A stretch of 64,000 bases of DNA from Mesorhizobium sp. (GTDB lineage: Bacteria > Pseudomonadota > Alphaproteobacteria > Rhizobiales > Rhizobiaceae). Below, piece by piece: positions 24,898 to 34,217 of this stretch. Position 1 is the stretch's first letter, and each line of letters opens with the position of its first letter. The DNA lies in assembly GCF_017306545.1 (NCBI RefSeq), contig NZ_JAFKID010000036.1:1-64000 (forward strand). Direction: 5' to 3'. The notes under the pieces are model-generated. The model did not search any database and was not told the origin of the DNA. It saw nothing but the letters and a program-made list of their open reading frames with translations. A program made the translations under genes and the position numbers.

Positions 24898-25377
24898 ATG
24901 CCTGCCCCGAAAAACCAGATATGCCTGTGGTACGATCACGACGCCGAGGCCGCGGCGCGGTTTTATGCGAGCGTCTTCCCGGACAGTAAGGTCGGTTCGA
25001 TCTGGCGCTCGCCCAGCGACAATCCGGGCAACAAGGAAGGCGACGTGCTGGTCGTCGAGTTCACCGTCTGCGGCATCCCCTGCATCGGCCTCAACGGCGG
25101 GCCGCAATTCCCGCACAGCGAAGCCTTCTCCTTCCAGATCGCCACCGACGACCAGGAAGAGACCGACCGCTACTGGAACGCCATCGTCGGCAACGGCGGC
25201 CGGGAGAGCGAATGCGGCTGGTGCAAGGACCGCTGGGGCGTCAACTGGCAGATCACGCCGCGCACGCTGACGGACGCCATGGCCGCCGGCGGCGGCGAGG
25301 CCAAGCGAGCCTTCGACGCGATGATGACGATGCAGAAGATCGACGTCGCCGTGATCGATGCCGCAAGGCGTGGTTGA
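24898..25377 (+). CDS. VOC family protein (PhnB / 3-demethylubiquinone methyltransferase-like fold)
   Basis: 159-residue glyoxalase-fold protein: ICLWYDHDAEAAARFYASVF (about 8-27), GDVLVVEFTVCGIPCIGLNGG, EAFSFQIATDDQEETDRYW and GWCKDRWGVNWQITP near 110 follow the 3-dmu-9_3-mt/PhnB domain order. Such proteins are metal-binding or ligand-binding but individual activities are mostly unknown. ATG 24898 is preceded by AGGAG. A perfect hairpin terminator lies 46 bp after the stop. Confidence 0.87.
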   Translation: MPAPKNQICLWYDHDAEAAARFYASVFPDSKVGSIWRSPSDNPGNKEGDVLVVEFTVCGIPCIGLNGGPQFPHSEAFSFQIATDDQEETDRYWNAIVGNGGRESECGWCKDRWGVNWQITPRTLTDAMAAGGGEAKRAFDAMMTMQKIDVAVIDAARRG

Positions 25378-25422
25378 GGACCGGCGCGCACCTGACATCG
25401 CGGGGCGTCCGGCACAGTCATC

Positions 25423-25446
25423 AAAAAGCCGAGGAATCGGCTTTTT
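25423..25446. terminator. Rho-independent terminator after the VOC gene
   Basis: AAAAAGCCGA-GGAA-TCGGCTTTTT is a perfect 10-bp stem with a tetraloop and a T run on both strands. It follows the VOC stop codon by 46 bases. The adjoining GAATCTCGAACGG resembles the tails of the hairpins at 14438 and 36083. Confidence 0.85.
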
Positions 25447-25809
25447 GAATCTCGAACGGTTAAAGCCACGACAAAGGAGCGACGGAAGATCGCGCCCGAC
25501 CCGGCAGGCACGGTCCTTGCACGGCATCCCGACCTCGGCCGTCCAGTTTCCACCTTCGATAAGGATCAGACAGGCGAGAAGCCGGGTCTGGCGGCAACAG
25601 GTCCTGGCCGCGCGCATCTTGCTTCATCTGTTCAACTTTTAACGATCTTCTGTGACGAAAACCGCCAACAACTTGCATTTGCTTGACTTTATCGAAAAAA
25701 ACAGGCAGCAGAGCGTCGGGGACTGGCGATCCGGCCATTCCGGAACCAAGCATGCGGCCAAGCCTGCAAAGGGCACGGGCAAAAAAGAAGGGGACAGACA
25801 AAGGGTTGG

Positions 25810-25817
25810 TTAACCAT
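25810..25817 (+). promoter_or_regulatory. TTAACCAT, possible CtrA half-site
   Basis: TTAACCAT occurs inside the short palindrome TGGTTAACCA, 108 bp upstream of the DUF2778 gene, in an otherwise featureless 478-bp gap (25447-25924) with several AT-rich stretches. The octamer equals the CtrA half-site known from alphaproteobacterial cell-cycle genes. One short match is weak evidence. Confidence 0.25.
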
Positions 25818-25924
25818 CTTTGTCCATCTTTTAAGTCAATCGGCAACAAACGACGGGCGCGGGGGCGCGCTGGAAGGTCGTACCTGACATTCGCAGCGGC
25901 TGCTGTCGCAGGCTGGAAGGCCGA

Positions 25925-27349
25925 TTGAAAGAAGATTGGTTCGGCATGGCGTTCTTGCGTAAAAACACACCGCTTACCTCATCCGTCGGCGATAACCGCC
26001 ATCTCTCCGCCAGGTCCGTCACGGTCCTGCGCTGGATCGGTATTCCCGGCGCGGCCACGGCACTCGCCCTGTGGTCGGTCGCGACCCTGTCGGGCGCCTA
26101 TTCGGCGACCGCGCCGCTCACGTCCGCCACCTCCTTCATGCCGCGCCTGCCGGCCAGCGCCGGTGACGCCGCCCGCCCCGCCGCGATCGCGGACCTGAAG
26201 GGCAAGGCCGGCCGCGTCGCGGTCGCGCGGCTGGAAGCGAAGGCCAACGTCTCCGTCTTTCCCCGGCGCACGCTGAACGACCGTTTCGAGACGGTCGTCG
26301 CTTCGGTGGACCTGTCGCCGAAGAAACTCGCCGGCATCTTCGCCCGCGCCGGCCTGGTGCAGCAGAAGACCGCGCATGTCGCCCCGGCGCGCGAGCGCTT
26401 CGAAACGCCGGCCAAGGCTGTTGCTTCGGCCACCCATGCCGTGCCGGTCACGAACCGCTTCGGGCCGGATCCGGCCGAAACGGTGCGCGCCTCGCGCCTG
26501 GCATTGGCGCTGTCCGGCTCGTCCAACATACAGCTTGCCTATGCCGACCCGTCGCCCGTGCCGGCCACGTCCGCCTTCGACGCCGTGCTGGCAACGCCGC
26601 AGGATTCCGCGCTCGACGCCGCCCTTGAGCCCGATCGGCCGCTGTTCAGCGAACTGCCGGACAACATTCCCCTGCCGATCGAGCGGCCGCGCCTGGCGGC
26701 GAAGCCGGCTGCCCCTGTGGAGGAAAAGGCCACCGTCTCGAAACAGCCTGTCGAGGAAAAGGCCATCGCATCCCGGCCCGTTCCCGAAGAGGCCCCGGCC
26801 AAGCGTAGCCAAACCAGCCGCATGGTGGCTTTCGCCAAGCCGGAGAACCCGACCGACAGCGGCGGGCTGGCGGGCGCGTTCAGCAACCTGTTCTCGCCCA
26901 AGCCCAAGCGCCCGCGCTCCGGCGTGGCGATCTACGACATCAGCGCGGCCAAGGTCTACATGCCCGACGGCTCGGTGCTGGAGGCGCATTCGGGCATCGG
27001 CAACATGGCCGACAACCCGCGCTATGTGGACCAGAAGATGCGCGGACCGACGCCGCCCGACACCTACAACCTGACCATGCGCGAATCCCTCTTCCACGGC
27101 GTGGAAGCGTTGCGCATGACCCCGGTCAGCGGCAAGGTCGGCTACAACCGCAGCGGCATTCTCGCCCACTCCTACCTGCTGCGCGGCGGCCGCGCGGAAT
27201 CGCACGGCTGCGTTGCCTTCCGCGATTATTCGAAGTTCCTGAAAGCCTTCAAGCAGGGCAAGATCAGGCAGCTCGTCGTCGTTCCCGGCTCGCGCGGCGG
27301 CAGGAAGGCACCGTCCACGGCGGTGGCGCAGAACGGCCGCGGCGCCTGA
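25925..27349 (+). CDS. DUF2778 (L,D-transpeptidase-like) envelope protein
   Basis: 474 residues. One membrane segment near 37-57 (IGIPGAATALALWSVATLSG) anchors a long Ala/Pro-rich periplasmic linker. The C-terminal domain (about 325-455) has VAIYDISAAKVYMPDGS, ESLFHGVEALRMTPV and the catalytic-type SHGCVAFRDYSKFLKAF of the DUF2778/YkuD-like family. It may cross-link peptidoglycan or attach to it. TTG 25925 has GGAAGG four bases away; ATG 25946, seven codons in, is the alternative and leaves the membrane segment intact. Confidence 0.82.
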   Translation: MKEDWFGMAFLRKNTPLTSSVGDNRHLSARSVTVLRWIGIPGAATALALWSVATLSGAYSATAPLTSATSFMPRLPASAGDAARPAAIADLKGKAGRVAVARLEAKANVSVFPRRTLNDRFETVVASVDLSPKKLAGIFARAGLVQQKTAHVAPARERFETPAKAVASATHAVPVTNRFGPDPAETVRASRLALALSGSSNIQLAYADPSPVPATSAFDAVLATPQDSALDAALEPDRPLFSELPDNIPLPIERPRLAAKPAAPVEEKATVSKQPVEEKAIASRPVPEEAPAKRSQTSRMVAFAKPENPTDSGGLAGAFSNLFSPKPKRPRSGVAIYDISAAKVYMPDGSVLEAHSGIGNMADNPRYVDQKMRGPTPPDTYNLTMRESLFHGVEALRMTPVSGKVGYNRSGILAHSYLLRGGRAESHGCVAFRDYSKFLKAFKQGKIRQLVVVPGSRGGRKAPSTAVAQNGRGA

Positions 27350-27367
27350 CGGCCGTAATCCTGAATT

Positions 27368-27667
27368 TCAGCCGGGCGGCCTGTCTGCCCGGCGCATGGC
27401 CTGCAATTTCTCGGCGACCGCAGCAGCCAGATCGGCATAGCGCTCCTCCAGCCGCTCCGCCGCCTCGATGACCGGGAAGTCGTGGCCGAACGTCTCCAGC
27501 GCCATGCGCAACTTTTCGGCGAAATCGGCCTGCGTTTCCAGCGCCGAGAACAGTGCCCGCACTTGACCCTCGCCGATGTCGGGATTGCCGAGCATGGCCG
27601 AGACGTCGCGCGCCATAGCCTCGCCCGTCACGGTCTGTTCGTCCAGCAGCGCCAGCCAGTCGGTCAT
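27368..27667 (-). CDS. Helical hypothetical protein
   Basis: 99 residues, acidic, almost entirely helix-forming: MTDWLALLDEQTVTGEAMAR at the start, and ERLEERYADLAAAVAEKLQ as a short coiled-coil-like end. No membrane segment or motif. It converges on the DUF2778 gene with 18 bp between the stops and lies 60 bp upstream of the iron permease-like gene on the same strand. Not recognised. Confidence 0.6.
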   Translation of the reverse strand: MTDWLALLDEQTVTGEAMARDVSAMLGNPDIGEGQVRALFSALETQADFAEKLRMALETFGHDFPVIEAAERLEERYADLAAAVAEKLQAMRRADRPPG

Positions 27668-27727
27668 CAGGCAACAATGCGCAGCCGCTCCCGCCGGGTC
27701 AACCGCCGCAGCCCGTGAGGGTAATGC

Positions 27728-28153
27728 TCACGTCCGCTTGCGCGCCGCATGCGTATGCTTCAGCACTTCGTGCGCGGCCTCCTTCGCCACCCGCTTTTCA
27801 TGCCGTTCGACGGCTCTCTCGCAGGTTCGGCGAAACTCCTCGACTTCGGATTCGGTCAGATGCTCGATGCCGATGAAGCGGTTGCGGCCCTTGCTGACGC
27901 GGATCAGTTCGTCCAGCTTGGCCTGCATAGCGGCGCCGTCGCGGTTCTGCGTGTTCTGGATCAGGAACACCATCAGGAAGGTGACGATGGTGGTGCCGGT
28001 GTTGATGATGAGCTGCCAGGTGTCGGAAAAGCCGAACACCGGCCCGCTTATCGCCCACACGACGACGATCAGGCAGCAGAAGCCGAAGGTGATCGGCAGG
28101 CCGGCCAGATGCGCAACCCGGTTGGCGATCCCGGTGAAATATCTCTCGATCAT
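27728..28153 (-). CDS. Low-affinity iron permease family membrane protein
   Basis: 141 residues with two transmembrane helices (FGFCCLIVVVWAISGPVFGF and IINTGTTIVTFLMVFLIQNTQNRD), the hallmark of the PF04120 family, followed by a cytoplasmic tail AKLDELIRVSKGRNRFIGIEHLTESE. The family is named after yeast Fet4, but bacterial members are short and transport has not been shown for most. ATG 28153 has a GAGGGCC box. Its leftward orientation leaves 240 bp to the next gene, containing nothing clear. Confidence 0.82.
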   Translation of the reverse strand: MIERYFTGIANRVAHLAGLPITFGFCCLIVVVWAISGPVFGFSDTWQLIINTGTTIVTFLMVFLIQNTQNRDGAAMQAKLDELIRVSKGRNRFIGIEHLTESEVEEFRRTCERAVERHEKRVAKEAAHEVLKHTHAARKRT

Positions 28154-28393
28154 CGCAGGCCCTCGGATACGGCCAGAGAAACACCGACGACTGGACTTCG
28201 GTTCCGCCGAAACCATGCAACCGGATACAACCAAAAAGATAGTGGAATTATATGAACAACTTAAAATGGATTTGAGAGAGTCGTCGTGCAGGCAAGAGAG
28301 CCTGTTCCTTCCGCCCAAGTGCGGTACCTCCGGCCCCTTCCGCCTCGCCACCCCCGCACGGCGGAAGGGGCTCATGACCCCAGGAAGGGAACG

Positions 28394-29608
28394 ATGGGTC
28401 GGAAACGGCAAGCACCGGTGTTACGGGCAAGACACCTGCCCGTCCTTCCCAAAGTGGCGATCGGCCTTCTGCTTTCCTGCGCAACGGCGGCGCCTGCCCT
28501 GGCGGATGCCGGAGCGCCGGCCACGTTTACCGGCGCCGTCGAGCGCCATTACACCACCAACGCGCTGGACAGCGACCATGCCGTGCCCGACTGGTACACG
28601 CTGCTGCGCGGCTCGCTGCAACGGCAACTCGGCGACGCCGACGCCAATGTGGCGCTTGGCGCCGAATTCCAGGCGACGCGCCACGATACCGTCTCCATCG
28701 AGGATGACCGCGCGCTGGCGCTCTCCGTCTCGGCATTCCGTAAGCTGGAAAACGGCCTGGAATTCAGGGGAACGCTGAGCTATCGCGCCTCCAGCGACGG
28801 CGACGACCTGCCGCTCGGCCCGGTGACGCTCGGCATGCGCACGCTCAAGCAGGTGGTCGCGGCCGAGGGCCAGGTCGGCGTCGACCTCGGCAATGCCACG
28901 ACGCTGGTCCTCGATGTCAGTGACAGCATGGAAGAGGTCGGACCGACGCGCTTCGAGAGCAACCTCCTGCCCGCGGTCCAACTCGACCCCGACACCAACC
29001 GGCTGCAATCGACCGCTCGGGTGACGCGGACGTTCGGTCGCCTGGCGCTCGGCGCATCGGCTTCCGCGCTGCTGGCAACGGTTGCGCGCCTCGGCTCGCC
29101 CCCGGTCGGCGTCTCGTTCCGGCAATTCGGGTTGCGCGCCGAGGCCGCCTATACCGGCGCCGGCGGCCTGACGGCCGGCGCCGCCCTGGGCGCCGAACTG
29201 ATTGAGGCTGCCGACGGTCTTTATCGCCGCGTGCGGCCCGCATGGCAGCTTGCCGTCGTCGCGCCGCTGCCGCACGGCTTCGAGTTGCGCGGCACCTATT
29301 TCGGCCGCTACGAGAACGCCGACAGCGACGATCCGCTGGCTTCCTGGCTACAGCGGGCCGAGATCGAGGGCGGCGCGAAGCTGCGGCCAGACCTGACCTT
29401 CACCGCCGGGCTTTTCCGCGAAGTGAAGGAAAACCTGCTGTTCGAGAACCGGGAACGCAGCCGTGGCTTCTACGCGGAAGCGGCCTATCGCCTTTCGCCT
29501 GCGGCGGAAATCGTCCTGCGCGTCGACGCCACCAAAACCGACAAGACCGTCATCGACGTTCGTGAAAGCACCGTCGACACCTTCATCGGCCTGCGCGCCA
29601 AGCTTTGA
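28394..29608 (+). CDS. Predicted outer-membrane beta-barrel protein
   Basis: 404 residues. A signal peptide with a long basic lead (VAIGLLLSCATAAPALADAG, cleavage near 39) precedes repeated amphipathic strands typical of a barrel: GLEFRGTLSYRASSDGD, GFELRGTYFGRYENADSDD, LTFTAGLFREVKENLLFEN, GFYAEAAYRLSPAAEIVLRVDATKT, ending in FIGLRAKL. This fits an OMP_b-brl_2-like or DUF2860-type barrel, but no named family is certain. ATG 28394 follows AGGAAGGGA. A strong terminator follows. It converges on a small secreted-protein gene. Confidence 0.65.
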   Translation: MGRKRQAPVLRARHLPVLPKVAIGLLLSCATAAPALADAGAPATFTGAVERHYTTNALDSDHAVPDWYTLLRGSLQRQLGDADANVALGAEFQATRHDTVSIEDDRALALSVSAFRKLENGLEFRGTLSYRASSDGDDLPLGPVTLGMRTLKQVVAAEGQVGVDLGNATTLVLDVSDSMEEVGPTRFESNLLPAVQLDPDTNRLQSTARVTRTFGRLALGASASALLATVARLGSPPVGVSFRQFGLRAEAAYTGAGGLTAGAALGAELIEAADGLYRRVRPAWQLAVVAPLPHGFELRGTYFGRYENADSDDPLASWLQRAEIEGGAKLRPDLTFTAGLFREVKENLLFENRERSRGFYAEAAYRLSPAAEIVLRVDATKTDKTVIDVRESTVDTFIGLRAKL

Positions 29609-29638
29609 AAACTTAGCAACTTGGCCCTGCGCGAATAC

Positions 29639-29666
29639 GGGCAGGGGGCCTGTGAGCCCCCTGCCC
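29639..29666. terminator. Bidirectional terminator between convergent genes
   Basis: GGGCAGGGGGC-CTGTGA-GCCCCCTGCCC is a perfect 11-bp stem with a 6-nt loop, 30 bases after the barrel gene and 35 bases from the stop of the opposing gene. A second hairpin (CCGGGCG-CGGA-CGCCCGG) follows at about 29673. Confidence 0.75.
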
Positions 29667-29700
29667 GCCGATCCGGGCGCGGACGCCCGGCATCACCCGT

Positions 29701-30036
29701 TCAGTGCCGGCGGCCGAGCTTGTAGGAATTGCCCTGCGAGACGGCGTTGCCGACCGTGCCGAGGATACCGCTCAGCACATTGGTGTTGTTGCCGTTCAGG
29801 ATACCCGAGACGGTGTTGCCGCTGAGGATGGCATTGCCGCTCAGCACGTTGTTGAGCGCCGTGACATCACCCAGGCCAACCGACGGCGAGATGTTGATCA
29901 GCCCGCTCGAAACGCCAGTGTTGCCGCCCGAACGGAAGACGTTGGTGCTGCCCTTGTGGCCGAAGCCGCCGGCATAGGCGCCCGCTGCCGAAAAGGAACA
30001 AATCGCGACGGTCAGAACAAATGCGTACTTCTTCAT
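29701..30036 (-). CDS. Small secreted Asn/Gly/Ser-rich repeat protein
   Basis: 111 residues: signal peptide MKKYAFVLTVAICSFSAAGA (cut near AYA-GG) and a mature part of short irregular repeats built on LSGN/NVLSG (ALNNVLSGNAILSGNTVSG; NGNNTNVLSGILGTVGN). The mature sequence has no cysteine and few charges, like an adhesive, amyloid-like or phasin-like surface polypeptide, though curlin motifs are not exact. ATG 30036 has an AGGAGAGAAG site. The AT-rich 158 bp upstream form its promoter region. Not assigned to a family. Confidence 0.7.
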   Translation of the reverse strand: MKKYAFVLTVAICSFSAAGAYAGGFGHKGSTNVFRSGGNTGVSSGLINISPSVGLGDVTALNNVLSGNAILSGNTVSGILNGNNTNVLSGILGTVGNAVSQGNSYKLGRRH

Positions 30037-30194
30037 GACTTCTCTCCTGTTGCTGATGTTTCCATCCGCTTCCGGTCAGTATCTCCGCCATCAGTACTGC
30101 CGCAGGTATCAAAATTATTCAACCTGAAATTGCTACAATAGATATGTACAACCAATTTTCCATTTTTTAACGCTAATGCTTTACCTTAAGCGGA

Positions 30195-31244
30195 ATGGTT
30201 AGCGTACGGGCCGGCGCGCGCCGCCGACCGAGGCTTTTGTCGACGCAAACCCCTGCCGGCTCCATGTCCACCGCAAATGCCGCTGAGGTTTTTGACAGCC
30301 GCCCGCCAAGCGGATATCGAGGCGCAACCCAATCGGATGCGGCACGGATGGCGCGTTACAGAAACCTGTTTTTGCTGCTGGTCGGCTTCACGCTCGCCAT
30401 TCTTGCGGTCGAAGCGGTCCTGCGCATGGCCGGAGCGCCGTTCTCCGTCACCGACAGGAAGGGGCCGGGGCAGATCATCGTCTTCGCCATCGCCATCTCC
30501 GCCATGACCTGGTTCTCGGTGGCGATCGGCGGAATCAACCCTCTGACGTGGTTCGCCGGCTATTTGCGCGACTGGCGACGCATGCTGCGCGGTTTCCTCA
30601 CCACGTTCCTTTTGGCCACGGCAACGATGATCGTCATCTACGCCGTGCTGATCATGCTCGGCAAAGTACAGTGGTCGCACGAGGCGTGGGAAAACCTGAC
30701 GCCGAAGATCTGGTGGCGCACGGCGGTCGCCCTGCTGGTCGTGGTCATCCTGGCGACCACCGAGGAAACGATCTTCCGCGGTTTCATCCTGCGCTATCTG
30801 CGCTGGAAGGCGACCCCGGCGGTGACGCTCTCGGCCCTGCTCGTCTCGTCTGCGATCTTTTCCTTATCACACCTCATCGCGCTGCTCGGTTCGGTGAACC
30901 AGCCGGACTATCTGCCGCTGCTGTTCGGCCTGTTCCTGTTCGGCTTTCTGATGGGCACCGTGTATCTCGCCACCGGCTCGCTCTCATGCTCCATCGGCCT
31001 GCACGCCGGCCTGCTCGGCTTCAAAGTCTTCCTGCGGCGCACCGATCTCCTCATCCAGCCTGAAAACTGGCTGACCGGCGGAGCCGACCTGCGCACCGGC
31101 CCGGCCATGTGGGTGCTGCTTCTGCTCGCGGCGCTGGCCTTCTTCGCTTTCCGCGAATGGCTGTGGCCACGGCTATGGATCGAAAAGGGCGTCTCGACAC
31201 GCGAGAATTCACCCGAGGGGCTGGGCTTTCGCCTGGACGGCTAA
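30195..31244 (+). CDS. CPBP (CAAX-type) intramembrane metalloprotease
   Basis: 349 residues with about eight membrane helices. The Abi/CPBP motifs are present: EETIFRGFILRYLRW (motif 1 Glu-Glu...Arg), IFSLSHLIALLG (motif 2 His) and SIGLHAGLLGFKVFLRR. Bacterial members act as membrane proteases or in bacteriocin self-immunity. The start is uncertain: ATG 30195 is the longest, but ATG 30264 and 30348 are possible, the first helix starting only after 30348. Its TAA shares two bases with the stop of the opposing transferase gene. Confidence 0.85.
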   Translation: MVSVRAGARRRPRLLSTQTPAGSMSTANAAEVFDSRPPSGYRGATQSDAARMARYRNLFLLLVGFTLAILAVEAVLRMAGAPFSVTDRKGPGQIIVFAIAISAMTWFSVAIGGINPLTWFAGYLRDWRRMLRGFLTTFLLATATMIVIYAVLIMLGKVQWSHEAWENLTPKIWWRTAVALLVVVILATTEETIFRGFILRYLRWKATPAVTLSALLVSSAIFSLSHLIALLGSVNQPDYLPLLFGLFLFGFLMGTVYLATGSLSCSIGLHAGLLGFKVFLRRTDLLIQPENWLTGGADLRTGPAMWVLLLLAALAFFAFREWLWPRLWIEKGVSTRENSPEGLGFRLDG

Positions 31245-31879
31245 ACCTGCCTCTGCTCTTCCCAGCGGACGAGAAAATCCTCGATCCGAAGGGCCTGCAT
31301 GTCGGGGATCGCCTCCGCCAGTGTCTCGAGCGGCCAGTGCCACCAGGCCAACGCTTCGATCCGGGCCGCGATCTCCGCGCTGAAACGCCGGCGCAGCCGC
31401 CTCGCCGGCACGCCGGCAACGATCGTGAAAGGCTCGACGTCGCGCGTGACCACGGCATTGGCGCCGACAACGGCACCGTTGCCGATCGCAACGCCGGGCA
31501 AGACGACGGCGCCGTGGCCGATCCAGACGTCGTGGCCGATCGTCACCGGCCGGCCACGACGCCGCTCCAGAAAGCCGCTGTCGACGCCCAGGCCACGAAA
31601 GAATTCGTTCGGCCGATAGCTCACCTTGTGGGTGGTGATGCGCTCGAGCGGATGCTCCAGCGCGTTGAGCCGCGTGTTGGCGGCGATCGAACAGAATTTG
31701 CCGATGCCAGTGTAGGCCGCCTCGGCGTGCCGTTCGAAATAGGAAAAGTCGCCGACCGTCACGTCTCGCAGGATGGCCCGCTCGGCAACAACGCAGTACC
31801 GCCCGAGCCGGCAGCCTTTCAGCTCCGCCGTCGGATGAATGCGCGGTTCGGGTTGCCTGAGAAGCAGATGCGGGTCCAT
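31241..31879 (-). CDS. Hexapeptide-repeat acyltransferase (phosphonate-associated type)
   Basis: 212-residue left-handed beta-helix transferase: HPTAELKGCRLGRYCVVAERAILRDVTVGDFSYFERHAEAAY, then IGHDVWIGHGAVVLPGVAIGNGAVVGANAVVTRDV with the catalytic-type His in IGHDVWIG. The pattern equals the family of hexapeptide transferases often linked to phn clusters, but no phn gene is in the window. ATG 31879 was preferred over a TTG 12 codons upstream. Stop codons of this and the CPBP gene overlap by three bases. Confidence 0.82.
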   Translation of the reverse strand: MDPHLLLRQPEPRIHPTAELKGCRLGRYCVVAERAILRDVTVGDFSYFERHAEAAYTGIGKFCSIAANTRLNALEHPLERITTHKVSYRPNEFFRGLGVDSGFLERRRGRPVTIGHDVWIGHGAVVLPGVAIGNGAVVGANAVVTRDVEPFTIVAGVPARRLRRRFSAEIAARIEALAWWHWPLETLAEAIPDMQALRIEDFLVRWEEQRQV

Positions 31880-31951
31880 GGAGCGGGCTTTACGATGACA
31901 GGCGCAGGCCGGCAAGCCGGTTCCGGCCTCGCCTCATCGCTCGGGCCCATC

Positions 31952-32440
31952 CTACTGCGGCTTGCCCTTCGTCCACGTCACCTGCTGCCCGTAGAGCGGC
32001 ACGCTGGTCAGCGCCATTTTGGCCGAGCCGTCCTGCACCTGCCGCGAATGCGACAGATAGATCAGCGTGTCGTTGGCCTTGTCGTAGATGCGGTTCACCA
32101 CCTGCTTCTTCCAGATCAGGCTGATGCCCTGCTTAAACACCTCCTCGCCGCCCTTGCTCAGATCGATGTCGCCGATGGTGATCGGGCCGGTCTGCTGACA
32201 GGAAATGGCGCTGTCGGAAGGGTCCTCGAACCAGTTGCCCTTGCGCAGCCGATCGATCACGCCGCGGTCGAAATAGGAGACATGGCAGGTCACGCCCTCC
32301 ACCTTCGGGTCCTTGATCGCCTCCACGATGATGTCGTTGCCGGTCCAGTCGACGCCGACCTTGCCGACTTCCTGCGCCAGCGCGGCGCCGGTGTAAAGGA
32401 CGAATGACGCCGCAGCCAGCCAGCCGATTCGTTTCAGCAA
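31952..32440 (-). CDS. creA: CreA family periplasmic protein
   Basis: 162 residues: signal peptide MLKRIGWLAAASFVLYTGAALA, then the CreA core VGKVGVDWTGNDIIVEAIKDP, GVTCHVSYFDRGVIDRL, NWFEDPSDSAISCQQTGPI and LIYLSHSRQVQDGSAKMALTSVPLY. Two cysteines suggest a disulfide. Function in the family is unknown. The start is a TTG at 32440 with GAGG at normal distance; no ATG fits the signal peptide better. Confidence 0.88.
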   Translation of the reverse strand: MLKRIGWLAAASFVLYTGAALAQEVGKVGVDWTGNDIIVEAIKDPKVEGVTCHVSYFDRGVIDRLRKGNWFEDPSDSAISCQQTGPITIGDIDLSKGGEEVFKQGISLIWKKQVVNRIYDKANDTLIYLSHSRQVQDGSAKMALTSVPLYGQQVTWTKGKPQ

Positions 32441-32669
32441 AGGAGCCTCGTGTGGAAATGGGTGCTGGCGTCAGGTGGGTGGGCGGCCGGTTTTTTGCAA
32501 GCTGTCGTCTGCGACAATGGCTGCACGGCCCCCTCCTTTGCGCAGCTTGCCCGAACGGATAAGATCGCATCATGAAACCCGACCCGCTGCCTCGGCCAGT
32601 CCCATCGCCCTTCGCCCGCCGGCCCCTTTGAGGTCGCGAAATGCGCGAAGCCCAACCGGATAGTATTCC

Positions 32670-33248
32670 ATGATGCGTTCCATCCTGATCGGCATACTCG
32701 TGCTCATGGCCGCCGGCATCGGCTGGCTCACCTTCGACTGGTATCGCGGCCACTATGGCGGCGAGCCGTTCGGCGCACCTTTCGCGCTGACCGACCAGAA
32801 GGGCCAGCCGATCACCGAAGCCGCCTTCCGCGGTCATCCGAGCGCTGTCTTCTTCGGCTTCACGCATTGCCCTGAAGTCTGCCCGACGACGCTGTTCGAA
32901 CTGGCCGGCTGGCTGAAGACCATCGGCGACGACGGCAAGAACATCCATGCCTATTTCGTCTCCATCGACCCGGCACGCGACACGCCGGAAGTGATGAACA
33001 CCTATGTCAGTAATTTTTCCGACCGCATCGTCGGCATCTCCGGCGCCCCGGACAAGGTCTACGCCATGGCCAAGTCCTTCGGCATCTACTGGAAGAAGGT
33101 GGACACCGGCGACGGCGACTATACGATGGACCACACCGCCTCCGTCCTGTTGCTCAATGGCAAGGGCGACTTCGCCGGCACCATCGCCTACGGCGAAGAC
33201 CCGAAGACAGCCATGACCAAGCTGAAAAACCTCGCCGCCAAGGGATGA
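32670..33248 (+). CDS. SCO1/SenC family copper chaperone-like protein
   Basis: 192-residue membrane-anchored thioredoxin-fold protein. An N-terminal anchor ([19 protein letters not shown], about 4-22) precedes the Cu-binding motif [13 protein letters not shown] (CxxxC) and a conserved His in [18 protein letters not shown] proteins deliver copper to the CuA site of cytochrome oxidase. It lies 13 bp upstream of prmA, so the two are probably co-transcribed. Confidence 0.92.
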   Translation: MMRSILIGILVLMAAGIGWLTFDWYRGHYGGEPFGAPFALTDQKGQPITEAAFRGHPSAVFFGFTHCPEVCPTTLFELAGWLKTIGDDGKNIHAYFVSIDPARDTPEVMNTYVSNFSDRIVGISGAPDKVYAMAKSFGIYWKKVDTGDGDYTMDHTASVLLLNGKGDFAGTIAYGEDPKTAMTKLKNLAAKG

Positions 33249-33261
33249 ACGGATTTCTCCG

Positions 33262-34134
33262 ATGGGCCAGACCCGCCTTTACCTGACCGGCTCGAAGGCC
33301 GAAGCCGACCGCATCTATGCGGCGCTCGATGTGGCCTTCGAGGACGACGGACTGCCGCTCGCCGTCATCGAGATCGACGAGGACGACGACCTTCACGAAG
33401 TCTCGCTCTACGCCGAGGACGACGCCGAAACGGTCGAGAACCGCATCCGCGACGTGCTGGCGGGGCTTTCGCTGTCGCGCGCGGTGCAGCGCGAGGAATT
33501 GCCCGATATCGACTGGGTGGCGAAATCGCTGGAAGGGTTGCAGCCGGTGCGCGCCGGCGGCTTCTTCGTCCATGGCGCGCATGACCGCGACAGGATCGCG
33601 GAAGGCGATATTCCCATCGAGATCGAGGCGGGGCTCGCCTTCGGCACCGGCCATCACGGCACCACCGCCGGCTGCCTGGAAACCATCGCCCGCGTCGTTG
33701 CCGAGGAAAAGCCGGCCAATGCGCTCGACCTCGGCGCCGGTAGCGCGGTGCTCGCCATCGCGGTGGCGAAACTGGCGCGCATCCCGGTGCTGGCGACCGA
33801 TATCGATCCGGTGGCGACGGACGTGGCCGAGGCGAACGTGCGGTTGAACGGCGTCGGTGAACTTGTCGAAACCGTCACCGCGACCGGCTTCGACCATCCC
33901 GTCTTCGCCGTACGCGGCCCGTTCGCCCTCGTCGTCGCCAACATCCTCGCCGGACCGCTGATGGAACTGGCCCCCGACATGGCGAGGCATATGGCGCCGG
34001 ACGGTACGCTTATCCTCTCCGGTATCCTCGACCGGCAGGAAGACGCCGTGCTCGGCGCCTACGCCGCGCAAGGGTTCCGCCATATCGGCACGCTGCACCG
34101 CCAAGGCTGGGCAACGATCCGCATGAAGCGGTAG
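33262..34134 (+). CDS. prmA: Ribosomal protein L11 methyltransferase
   Basis: 290 residues. An N-terminal substrate-recognition domain is followed by the SAM-dependent fold: [44 protein letters not shown] and the NxxLxGPL-type motif [16 protein letters not shown]. Trimethylates L11 lysines. ATG 33262 follows directly after the SCO gene. Confidence 0.95.
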   Translation: MGQTRLYLTGSKAEADRIYAALDVAFEDDGLPLAVIEIDEDDDLHEVSLYAEDDAETVENRIRDVLAGLSLSRAVQREELPDIDWVAKSLEGLQPVRAGGFFVHGAHDRDRIAEGDIPIEIEAGLAFGTGHHGTTAGCLETIARVVAEEKPANALDLGAGSAVLAIAVAKLARIPVLATDIDPVATDVAEANVRLNGVGELVETVTATGFDHPVFAVRGPFALVVANILAGPLMELAPDMARHMAPDGTLILSGILDRQEDAVLGAYAAQGFRHIGTLHRQGWATIRMKR

Positions 34135-34217
34135 GCACTGGCCCAGCGCCGCGCGATTGTCAGCCGCAACGGCTGCGGCTACGGTCGCGGCCTCTCATCC
34201 AGCGAGGCAGCGGCAGC

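Noticed and set aside
28215-28393. Short AT-rich open frame upstream of the barrel gene
   Set aside because: Begins plausibly (MQPDTTKKIVELYEQLKMDL) but runs into the barrel gene in a different frame and has no good ribosome binding site.
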